Under the pieces are notes generated by a model, which worked only from the letters and a program-made list of their open reading frames with translations, was not told the DNA's origin and did no database searches. DNA of 20,499 nucleotides from UBA6165 sp044233745. GTDB taxonomy: Bacteria > Bacteroidota > Bacteroidia > Flavobacteriales_D > Crocinitomicaceae. The DNA lies in the NCBI GenBank assembly GCA_044233745.1, contig JBIIJN010000047.1, positions 1 through 20,499 of the forward strand, in the 5' to 3' direction. The stretch's first letter is position 1, and each line of letters begins with the position of its first letter. Of the stretch, positions 1 to 6,932 are shown in pieces. Made by a program: the position numbers and the translations under genes.

Positions 1-248
1 CAAAGTAAGTCGCCAAGTTTGTTGAATTTTTGAATTAAAATGTCGTTGCCATTGCTCCCATTGTTTGTAGAACCAACCACATACACATTTCTTTGGTCGT
101 CTGTTGTGGAAGCATTTTTATAAAAAATTGGCATTGTTCCGCCTTCCATATCCCAAACTTCGGAAAGGTAAAATTGTGATTGGGCATTTGCTTTATAACT
201 GAAAAAAATCAGCATAAATAATAGGATAGGAGTTGTAGAAGTTTTCAT
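1..248 (-). CDS. Secreted beta-propeller-type protein, N-terminal part only
   Basis: Partial gene whose start codon (248-246) lies in the window and whose remainder runs off the left edge; 82 codons are visible. Residues 1-22 form a signal peptide (hydrophobic LLFMLIFF core, ending A-N-A before Gln23), so the product is exported. The mature part contains VYVVGSTNNGSNGNDILIQK followed by FNKLGDLLW, the pattern of SBBP-type beta-propeller repeats (V-G-S-T, N-D-x-x-I-x-K, G-x-x-W) common in long Bacteroidota surface proteins that usually end in a T9SS sorting domain. That C-terminal domain is outside the window, so T9SS secretion is inference. A good -33/-7 promoter lies about 60 bases upstream. 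The signal peptide is clear; the family is a moderately confident call from one repeat. Confidence 0.7.
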   Translation of the reverse strand, partial: MKTSTTPILLFMLIFFSYKANAQSQFYLSEVWDMEGGTMPIFYKNASTTDDQRNVYVVGSTNNGSNGNDILIQKFNKLGDLL

Positions 249-308
249 AAGCTCAAAATTCTATCGTGAAACAAGAAAAGAACGTGCGGACGAGTCAAAA
301 CGTTGATT

Positions 309-340
309 CAAATTTACGCTATTAAATTTAAAAGAACAAA
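309..340 (-). promoter_or_regulatory. Bacteroidota-type promoter for the leftward secreted protein
   Basis: On the minus strand TTTG (340-337), a 20-nt spacer and TAAATTTG (316-309) match the Bacteroidota -33/-7 consensus TTTG-N17-23-TAnnTTTG. Predicted transcription start is near 302, giving a leader of about 54 nt to the ATG at 248. Both boxes match fully. Confidence 0.6.
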
Positions 341-437
341 TTTTGCATGGGTTTATGCAACATTTCGAGCGAAAATCATAATGCAAGTCTGTTCGGCACC
401 TTGTTTGCGAAATAATTCTTTCTCTCCCCAAAACCAC

Positions 438-445
438 TATCTTTG
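438..445 (+). promoter_or_regulatory. Putative -7 box of the SF1 helicase gene
   Basis: TATCTTTG matches TAnnTTTG, 18 bases before the ATG at 464, which would give a very short leader. No convincing TTTG lies 17-23 nt upstream, so only the -7 half is supported. Confidence 0.35.
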
Positions 446-463
446 AGACTTTGATTTCCACCC

Positions 464-3400
464 ATGTCCAAAGATATTCAAGCTGTTTCTTCTTGGCTCG
501 CTGAATGGCGCAACGATTTGCTGCGTGGTTCGGGGAAAGACCCTTTGGTGAACCTTTCGCAGAACTTGGCGAAATTGTTGGAACTGCCTGTGGATGATGC
601 ATTTCCGATGTGCATCGACTTCGATAGTCAAATCAAAAAAATCATTCGAGACGAGCAGGAATTTTCGAAAAACGCCGGCGTCAATGTGCTTTGTGTGGTG
701 CATGAAGTGTTGCATTGGACCGATGGCAACAACAGCTTTGTGAGCCCAATAGAACTCAGCGAAGTTCAATACAGCGTTGATAAAATAGCCCAAAAAATCA
801 CCTTTTCAGTTGCAGAAGAACGTTTTTTGAATCCTTTTTTGGAAAAGACTTTCGAACAGAAATTTGACCAAAGTTTGGCTGCTTGGTTGGAAAAAGACCA
901 GTTGCCCGCCGATTGGAAAAGAGTGCCTGTGCGCTTTTTAGGCAATTTTCACTACCACCGCTTTGTTTTGCTCCGCGATTTTGATGAATACCCAAATAAC
1001 CATGAGGTTTTTTCAAGTCCACTGGGTATTTTTGTTCAAGAACGCCGTCCGAATGTAGCTGAATTTGGAACTGCTTCGGAAGACTATATTTATCCGATGG
1101 ATGTAGATCAAAAAGTGGCTTTCAATACAATTGTTTCAGGCAACGATTTGGTGGTAGAAGGTCCGCCCGGTGCTGGTAAAAGTCAAGTGATTGCCAATGT
1201 GCTTTTTCATGCGGCGCGCAACAATAAAAGTGTGGTTTTGTGCTCTGAAAAGAGAACTGCTTTGGCGGTGGTTGCTGCAAAATTGGAAGCCAAAGGATTG
1301 GGTGCATTTTGCCAAGATGTGACCAACGACGATCAGGCAAAAACGGAATTTGTTCGCGGACTTCAGGCAGTTTGGCAGGATTTGGAAAAGCGTTCAACCC
1401 AGCATCAATCGGTGTCTCGAGATGTTCATTTTTTCGCGCAAAAGAGAGATGCACTTGCGTTGAAATTGGAGCGTTTGTCTCATTTTCCGAAGCTCACTGG
1501 GCCGATGAAAAAGCCCCCGTATGAATTGTCGGTTTATCCTGATTATCAACGTTTTTTGAAATACAAAGATGTGCTTTTTCAACTTCAGGAGCGTTATCGA
1601 TTGTTGAAGGGCAAAGCATTGAATACAAGCACTTTTGTTTACGTAAAGCCCTTCGTTTTTGCTTCAGCGGCTTCACTTCAGCATTTTTTTGATGCGCTCA
1701 AAAGTCATTCGAAACAGTTGCAAGTGTGTAAACAAGTTTTTGGGGACGAATTGGTTTTTGATACCTTGGATGAACTTGAGAAATTGCAGCGCACTTTGCT
1801 TCATGCTCAGATTCTGAGTCAGGCTTTGTTTCAAAAAAATCCTGAACTTTTCGTAGAAAATTCGAAGAGCTACAAGAAATTTCAATCTACTTACAAAAAA
1901 TACTTGGTGAGCCAGCAGGCCTTGGATTTACACAACAAACAAGAAGGTTTCAAGTGGCGCAATCCGTGGTCGAAACAAGAACTTTTGGCTGCCAAAAAAA
2001 GTTTTTCGTCCGATCGTTTTTGGCAATCTGATTTCCGCCAATGGAAAAAGAAATTTGTGGCATCTTATAAACCCGAGGTTTTTACCCGTGATTTAGCTAT
2101 CAACGCCATTGACGGTTGTCTTTCTGTGCACGATGTGATGACCGAACATCAGGCTTGTTTGGAACTATTTCAAAGCTTGGGGATTTTACATCCAGAAGTG
2201 GATATTCCGCTGATTCTTCAATTGCAACGCAATGTGCATCAAGATGTTGAAGGCTTGCAGCAAACCCGAGAAAATTATGCGCCAGAATTGCTACAAAAAC
2301 TACTAATGCATCAAGGTGCGATACACGATTTAAACCGCTTTGCGCATCATCATTTTACTCAGCTTAGCAATCGTTCTATTGAATTGATTTTTAGTGATTT
2401 ATTGCGTGATGAAGATTTTATTTCTGCGCAACAACAATCATTTTTCAATGTTCTCAATGCAGAACCATTGCTTCCCAAAATTTGGCATGAAGTTGAAGAT
2501 TTCGAGCAATTGGAAGATGTTTTACAATGGGGCGAAATTCATCAGTTTAAGTCCAGAAATCCTGAACTTTTTCATTATTCTGGGGATGATTTGCAGCAAG
2601 ATTTGGTTCAATTAATCGCAGAGGAAGATGCTCATTTTGAACTACAAGTCGCGCTATTTTTGGAAAATCGCGTCCAAACATTTTTGGATTATCACCAAAT
2701 TATTGCGCAGCCAACGACTAAACTTTCGGCAGCCCAAAAGACCTTCAGGAGTCAATTGAAATCGGGTAGGGCATTGCTGATTAAGGAATTCAACAAATCG
2801 CGGCAGCACAAATCGATGCGCGAACTTTTGAGCAGTGATGCGGCGCCTTGGATTCGTGTACTCAAACCAATTTTGCTTTTCAATCCTTTGATGATTGCCA
2901 AGGTTTTGCCCAACGAACCTGACTCCATTGATGTGTTGGTGTTCGATGAAGCCAGTCAAATTCCTTTTGCACATGCCATTCCTGCTATGTTTCGCGCGAA
3001 ACAACTGGCAGTTTTTGGCGACAGTCAACAGTTAAGTCCATCTGCATTTTTCTTGCAAGGAAGTGCGCAGCGTTCAGATTTGCTTACTGAGTCGCGCCAT
3101 TTTTTACCCAACGCTGAGTTGAACCACCATTATAGAAGTCGCCACGAATCCTTAATTGCTTTTTCGAATCGCTATTTCTACAACAACCGTCTTAAAGTGA
3201 TGCCTGCACGAACAGACGACCGCACGGATGGCGTGTTTTGTCATTTTGTGGCAAACGCTGTTTATGATACTGGTCAAAATGGCAAAGAAGCAGCGGCTTT
3301 GGTCGCGTTTTTGGACAAAGTATTTTCAGAAATTCCTGCGCAGGAAACTATTGGAATTGTGGCTTTTTCCGAAAAGCAATTGGATGTCTTGGTTCAATTT

Positions 3401-3901
3401 TTACAGCAATCTAAACAGCTAAGTGCTGCATGGGAAAATGAACGCATTACCCTCACCACTCTGGAAAAAGTGCAAGGCGATGAATTTGATGTTTTGCTGA
3501 TTACCATGGGCTACGGCAAAGATGCCAATGGTGATTTTGCTTTACGCATGGGACCATTGAATCAAGAAGGCGGTGAAAAGCGTTTGAATGTGCTGTTCAG
3601 TAGAGCGCGTCGGGTGATGCATTTTTTCCATTCTGTGAATGCGGTAGATTTTGGTGTTTCTGAAAATTTGGGTATCGATGCTTTGAAGAAATTTTTGCTG
3701 ATGCACGAGGACAGAATTTTTGGGGAAATGTATTCAAATGACTTAGCCCAAAAGGATTTCATTGAGTTGAAGGATCCATTTTACAATCCGCATGTTGTTT
3801 CAGCATTGATGACGTTGATGAGGCACCTAGGCGTAAATGGAGTTCGAGCAAAATCACAATTGCAATTAAAGATTCTTTTTTATAAAGACACTATAGGCTA
3901 A
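464..3901 (+). CDS. Large SF1 (DUF4011/Dna2-like) DNA/RNA helicase
   Basis: A 1145-aa superfamily 1 helicase. Visible motifs: Walker A GPPGAGKS at 233-240 (motif I), SEKRTAL just after it (Ia), VFDEAS with D828/E829 (motif II), FGDSQQLSP near 852 (III), HHYRSRHESL near 890 (IV), KVQGDEFDVLLIT from 1002 (V) and RLNVLFSRARR at 1040 (VI). The first 200 residues, with a KDPLVNLS stretch and a PIELSEVQ...FLNPFLEKTF segment, resemble the N-terminus of DUF4011-type helicases. Between motif Ia and II lies a 550-residue insertion rich in Gln, Lys and aromatic residues, probably helical. After motif VI only about 95 residues follow, and I see no clear C-terminal nuclease or DUF3320 domain of the kind many relatives carry. 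The family is often found as a single gene in accessory regions, and a role in nucleic-acid processing or phage defence is inference. No neighbour looks like an operon partner. Confidence 0.85.
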   Translation: MSKDIQAVSSWLAEWRNDLLRGSGKDPLVNLSQNLAKLLELPVDDAFPMCIDFDSQIKKIIRDEQEFSKNAGVNVLCVVHEVLHWTDGNNSFVSPIELSEVQYSVDKIAQKITFSVAEERFLNPFLEKTFEQKFDQSLAAWLEKDQLPADWKRVPVRFLGNFHYHRFVLLRDFDEYPNNHEVFSSPLGIFVQERRPNVAEFGTASEDYIYPMDVDQKVAFNTIVSGNDLVVEGPPGAGKSQVIANVLFHAARNNKSVVLCSEKRTALAVVAAKLEAKGLGAFCQDVTNDDQAKTEFVRGLQAVWQDLEKRSTQHQSVSRDVHFFAQKRDALALKLERLSHFPKLTGPMKKPPYELSVYPDYQRFLKYKDVLFQLQERYRLLKGKALNTSTFVYVKPFVFASAASLQHFFDALKSHSKQLQVCKQVFGDELVFDTLDELEKLQRTLLHAQILSQALFQKNPELFVENSKSYKKFQSTYKKYLVSQQALDLHNKQEGFKWRNPWSKQELLAAKKSFSSDRFWQSDFRQWKKKFVASYKPEVFTRDLAINAIDGCLSVHDVMTEHQACLELFQSLGILHPEVDIPLILQLQRNVHQDVEGLQQTRENYAPELLQKLLMHQGAIHDLNRFAHHHFTQLSNRSIELIFSDLLRDEDFISAQQQSFFNVLNAEPLLPKIWHEVEDFEQLEDVLQWGEIHQFKSRNPELFHYSGDDLQQDLVQLIAEEDAHFELQVALFLENRVQTFLDYHQIIAQPTTKLSAAQKTFRSQLKSGRALLIKEFNKSRQHKSMRELLSSDAAPWIRVLKPILLFNPLMIAKVLPNEPDSIDVLVFDEASQIPFAHAIPAMFRAKQLAVFGDSQQLSPSAFFLQGSAQRSDLLTESRHFLPNAELNHHYRSRHESLIAFSNRYFYNNRLKVMPARTDDRTDGVFCHFVANAVYDTGQNGKEAAALVAFLDKVFSEIPAQETIGIVAFSEKQLDVLVQFLQQSKQLSAAWENERITLTTLEKVQGDEFDVLLITMGYGKDANGDFALRMGPLNQEGGEKRLNVLFSRARRVMHFFHSVNAVDFGVSENLGIDALKKFLLMHEDRIFGEMYSNDLAQKDFIELKDPFYNPHVVSALMTLMRHLGVNGVRAKSQLQLKILFYKDTIG

Positions 3902-3990
3902 ATCTGATTATGGTTTCAGCATAAAAATGATGTTGTTTGAGGACAGAATGATTTTTTTGCTTGGGTAAGAATAAGTTTTAATTCTGGCAC

Positions 3991-3998
3991 TAACTTTG
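3991..3998 (+). promoter_or_regulatory. Putative -7 box of the Met-rich secreted protein gene
   Basis: TAACTTTG matches TAnnTTTG, 31 bases before the ATG at 4030. The -33 region is weak. The 128-base gap holds no gene. The A-rich stretch just before the ATG is typical of Bacteroidota translation starts. Confidence 0.4.
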
Positions 3999-4029
3999 AA
4001 AAGAGACTAAAACAAAAAAAATTATAAAT

Positions 4030-5142
4030 ATGAAAAATGGAATTTTACTAGTACTTGTTTCGATTGTTAGTTCTATAAGCAGCGCATTTGCATTGGAATT
4101 GAATTACAGTTGGAAAGCTGGAGAAACGCAGTATTATTATGCTCAAGTCACCGACCAGCTCAACACATCTGTAATGGGGATGAATATGCGCGAGCAATTC
4201 ACTACCACCACAAATTTTGGTTTGCACATTCTTTCAGTTGATGCTCAAGGCACGGCGAAAGGACTATTATTTATTCAAAATTTCATGGTAGTTGATTCTA
4301 AAAATATCGTGTATGCCTCGTTGAAAGATATTCCTAATAATTTGATTCACAGCGATGTAATGGTGGATCGAAAAGGGAATTTTACTTTCTTAAACAAGGT
4401 TTTTTTAGTGACCTCTGATAACTCACATGTCTTGGCTTACGGCAATGCCGAAGGAACGAGTGTGGCTACAGGAGCTCAAACAGAAAATATCAAATTAGAT
4501 GCTTACGCAGAGTTTGATCCAAAAACGGGAAAATTAAAACCAAATTATGTCGTGAGTCAAATGTCTCAAACGAAGCCTGTGAATATCAAAATAGATGAAC
4601 AAACGCAGAGTTTGATGGTGATGCCTTATGATTTTCTTGAATTGCTTTTGTTACCTGATGGTAATTTAAATCAAGGTGATAATCTCAATGTACAAAGTGG
4701 TATTTATAAAACCAATTTCGTGGTTCAAAGCATGTCGCCTCAATTGGCTGTGGTTCAAATAAAAATGACCACCGATAAATCAGCGAGCATGTTTGATGGT
4801 AACGTTCAAGGCAATTCTGCAGATGGTAGCATGTCGATTGATATGGATATAAACGAAATGGATACTTCTATGATGATGCAAATGGAAGGTGGCATGATGC
4901 CAGACATGGGAATGGGTTCGGATATGGGACTTGGTACTGACATGGAACTTTCTCCAGAGGACCAAGCCGCTATGGAATTTGGTAAAGCCATGTCACCTGA
5001 CATCACAGCAAATATTCAAGCTTCTTTTAATCCTAGTTTGGGTAGATTTGAGCTTGTGAGTGGTAATGTGTTGACAAAAATAAATAGCATGGGAATCAAG
5101 ATGGAAGTTAATTCAGTTTTGACTATGCGAAGAATTCAATAG
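4030..5142 (+). CDS. Secreted protein with Met/Asp-rich segment, unknown function
   Basis: A 370-aa protein with a clean signal peptide (about residues 1-21, core GILLVLVSIVSS, cleavage after A-F-A). The mature part reads as an all-beta scaffold beginning ELNYSWKAGETQYYYAQV, a start like that of several Bacteroidota DUF6263-type exported proteins (tentative resemblance). Residues 268-315 contain 14 methionines in 48 positions, interspersed with Asp and Gly, including SMMMQMEGGMMPDMGMG; the sequence on both sides is ordinary. Such a segment could be a flexible loop or a soft-metal (copper) binding stretch, but there are no flanking Cys/His metal sites and no copper genes nearby, so this is only a possibility. 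It is a single-gene unit: own -7 box upstream, strong terminator downstream, convergent with the next gene. Not recognised as a named family. Confidence 0.75.
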   Translation: MKNGILLVLVSIVSSISSAFALELNYSWKAGETQYYYAQVTDQLNTSVMGMNMREQFTTTTNFGLHILSVDAQGTAKGLLFIQNFMVVDSKNIVYASLKDIPNNLIHSDVMVDRKGNFTFLNKVFLVTSDNSHVLAYGNAEGTSVATGAQTENIKLDAYAEFDPKTGKLKPNYVVSQMSQTKPVNIKIDEQTQSLMVMPYDFLELLLLPDGNLNQGDNLNVQSGIYKTNFVVQSMSPQLAVVQIKMTTDKSASMFDGNVQGNSADGSMSIDMDINEMDTSMMMQMEGGMMPDMGMGSDMGLGTDMELSPEDQAAMEFGKAMSPDITANIQASFNPSLGRFELVSGNVLTKINSMGIKMEVNSVLTMRRIQ

Positions 5143-5165
5143 GTTTTGGTGAATTAAAGTATTGT

Positions 5166-5193
5166 AAAGTCCTCTTCGGAGGGCTTTTTTTTT
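5166..5193 (+). terminator. Rho-independent terminator with UUCG loop
   Basis: Stem AGTCCTC / GAGGGCT (7 bp with one G-U pair) closed by a TTCG tetraloop, then nine T residues; flanking AA/TT can extend the stem. It sits 24 bases after the stop of the Met-rich protein gene. The T-run is only on the plus-strand side, so it serves that gene rather than the convergent one. Confidence 0.9.
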
Positions 5194-5240
5194 GCAATCT
5201 TGAAAACGTTTTCCAATGCATTGAACCTAGATTATTCGCT

Positions 5241-6224
5241 TTAATCCTGCACCAAAATAATTCTAGGTTGCGCATCACGTCTAAATTTGAGCACATTGAT
5301 GTAATCGTAAGCCAAACGGTTACCGTTTTCTAATGCAGCACGTTCGGCCATAGCTATAGCTTCAATGATTCTACCTTGACCTTCATAGACCAATGCGAGG
5401 TTGTATTTGGCTCTACCGGCAGCTTTGTTGGTGGAGCTGTTGATTTCTTGAAGCAGTATTTTTTCGGCTAAGTCCCAATTACCTGTGCGTATTAGACGTT
5501 TGGCTCTCCGCAATTGCATGCTGCCTTTGTTGTAAAATTGGCGATTTACCCAAATCCAGTTGCTATAGAACATCAATCCGATTCGATAACCTACGCTTTG
5601 ACCGAGATGACCATACAATTCTCGTTTTCGCATCATGTCGTTGAGCAGCGATAGTGGATTGGTGTTGCCAGCGATTGGCATGTTGTACACTTCGCCTACT
5701 TCTAAGCGGTCGATGTGCTCATGTGTGCCAGCAATATACACATTGGAAAATGCCCAACCCCTAAGTGGACTTGTAGTTTGGCCCGTTGCATTCGCCAAAA
5801 CGGTCCCGCCAACAGGTGCCTGCGATTCAAAATTGGCAATTTCAATAATGGCGTGAGCACCAAGAGCGGCACAAAGAGAATCCACACGCGCCCAATTAAT
5901 CAGTTCGCCTTGTCTCAAAACAATCGGGTTGCTCACAATACCCTTTAAATAACGAGAGTCATCCAACGAGCGCACTAAACCTGTTACGCTCCGTTCTGCA
6001 GCCATTACATTTCCATTGTATTGCATGCCTTGCATAGCCTGAGAAAGCAATTTATCAGGACTGTTGTCGTGCGTTACATTGTTGATAATCAGAATTCGTG
6101 TGGTGTTTTCATTCAACAAAATGGCCGGTGGTGTTACAACGGAAATCCTGAAGCTGGTTTTGCAGGAAATGAGTACAAAACTTGTGACAAATAATACAAC
6201 TATTTTTTTCATTTGGATTTTCAT
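5241..6224 (-). CDS. DUF6340-like lipoprotein with C-terminal helical repeat
   Basis: A 327-aa lipoprotein using the ATG at 6224; the frame is open to a TTG at 6239, but that overlaps the preceding gene's stop, and the ATG at 6212 is an alternative. The signal sequence has lipobox L-I-S-C with Cys21, followed by Lys-Thr, so the product should be membrane-anchored. The N-terminal half (TPPAILLNENTTRILIINN, then DALCAALGA-type text) fits the DUF6340 family of Bacteroidota lipoproteins. The last 90 residues (AKRLIRTGNWDLAEKILLQE, then AKYNLALVYEGQGRIIEAIA) look like a pair of TPR helices and may bind a protein partner. It starts only 11 bases after the disrupted PIN toxin reading frame, so it may be cotranscribed with that module, but the functions look unrelated. 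Function unknown. Confidence 0.7.
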   Translation of the reverse strand: MKIQMKKIVVLFVTSFVLISCKTSFRISVVTPPAILLNENTTRILIINNVTHDNSPDKLLSQAMQGMQYNGNVMAAERSVTGLVRSLDDSRYLKGIVSNPIVLRQGELINWARVDSLCAALGAHAIIEIANFESQAPVGGTVLANATGQTTSPLRGWAFSNVYIAGTHEHIDRLEVGEVYNMPIAGNTNPLSLLNDMMRKRELYGHLGQSVGYRIGLMFYSNWIWVNRQFYNKGSMQLRRAKRLIRTGNWDLAEKILLQEINSSTNKAAGRAKYNLALVYEGQGRIIEAIAMAERAALENGNRLAYDYINVLKFRRDAQPRIILVQD

Positions 6225-6235
6225 TTTTATGATAA

Positions 6236-6652
6236 TCAAAATCTGGTTTTGATAAATTCATTGATGGCAATGATCCTTGTTTTTTCAAATACTCCAATGC
6301 TTAATAAATCTTTATCTCCTGTAAGTAGGTAATCAGCATTAGAATCTTTGGCAAGAGCTAATAGAAAATTATCTTTAAAATCCCTGCAAACTTCTACTTC
6401 AGAAACAACGTCAACAAATATGCCCACGTCATGAATGATTTCTAAAATACCAATAACATCATCGTTATTGAAAAACCTCTTAAGTTTTGGTCTTTTGATA
6501 ACATTTAAAAATTCTTCAAGTAACTCTCGACTAAAAATCAAAGTGATTTGATCTGTGGTTAAAATCTTGTCTAATTCTATGTAATTCTTTGATATTAAGA
6601 AGCTTACCTAAAGATTGGTATCTATTATGACTCGTATGGAACTATTTTCCAT
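6236..6652 (-). pseudogene. PIN-domain toxin (COG1569 type) disrupted by an in-frame TAG
   Basis: Reading from the ATG at 6652 gives MENSSIRVIIDTNL, then TAG (6610-6608), then VSFLISKNYIELDKILTTDQ and on without interruption to the TGA at 6238-6236. The frame is otherwise intact for 138 codon positions, the usual size of PIN-family toxins of COG1569. The expected DTNLW(V/I)SFLI motif is present except that the Trp codon TGG reads TAG. Later family marks are intact: SRELLEEFLNVIKRPKLKRF, VCRDFKDN and LLTGDKDLL, supplying the acidic residues of the Mg-dependent ribonuclease fold. A protein from the internal TTG at 6541 would lack the first catalytic Asp (Asp11) and the first strand. The ATG lies inside the last codons of the upstream antitoxin gene (11-base overlap). 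One substitution from functional, so recent inactivation is likely; a sequencing error is the alternative. Confidence 0.85.
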
Positions 6653-6860
6653 ATCGTTTTGATCTTACTTTTTCAACCTCATGCGTGATTTCCTCAAGGT
6701 TCGGAGCTTCATTCGATTGTGAGCGTAATTTCTTTAAAATCTCTGAAAATCCCTTTTTTGAATTACTTTCATCAATAGAAATCAAATTTAAATCAACCAA
6801 AGTTTGGAGAAGCTGCATCGCTTTTGGGTTCAATATGTCTATACGAATACTAGGATACAT
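6642..6860 (-). CDS. Antitoxin of a PIN toxin-antitoxin pair
   Basis: A 72-aa protein beginning MYPSIRIDILNPKAMQLLQT and ending in a charged helix (VEKVRSKRYGK). This text matches the small antitoxin-like proteins that precede COG1569 PIN toxins in Bacteroidota: an N-terminal beta/helix part (about 1-30) and a disordered, charged C-terminus (about 40-72) of the kind that wraps the toxin active site. Its TAG stop overlaps the toxin ATG by 11 bases, giving translational coupling in the usual antitoxin-first order. A -7 box TATATTTG lies 13 bases before the start. Since the partner toxin carries a nonsense codon, the antitoxin may now be an orphan or may neutralise related toxins elsewhere in the genome. 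The role rests on context and family resemblance; there is no obvious DNA-binding domain. Confidence 0.75.
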   Translation of the reverse strand: MYPSIRIDILNPKAMQLLQTLVDLNLISIDESNSKKGFSEILKKLRSQSNEAPNLEEITHEVEKVRSKRYGK

Positions 6861-6872
6861 GATTTTTTACTT

Positions 6873-6906
6873 CAAATATAATAAATTATACATTTCAATG
6901 ATTCAA
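6873..6906 (-). promoter_or_regulatory. Promoter of the PIN antitoxin-toxin operon
   Basis: On the minus strand TTG (6906-6904), a 23-nt spacer and TATATTTG (6880-6873) match the Bacteroidota consensus at the long end of the spacer range. The start is predicted near 6866, leaving only about 6 nt before the ATG, so the mRNA is probably almost leaderless. Confidence 0.5.
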
Positions 6907-6932
6907 GATTAGTATAAGAATCAACAATCAAT

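Noticed and set aside
261..793. Minus-strand ORFs overlapping the helicase start
   Set aside because: They overlap the conserved N-terminus of the helicase and both strands' promoters; no recognisable protein text.
6236..6541. Short PIN protein from the internal TTG
   Set aside because: Would lack the first beta strand and catalytic Asp11; the same frame continues upstream through one TAG to an ATG overlapping the antitoxin, so it is a broken full-length gene.
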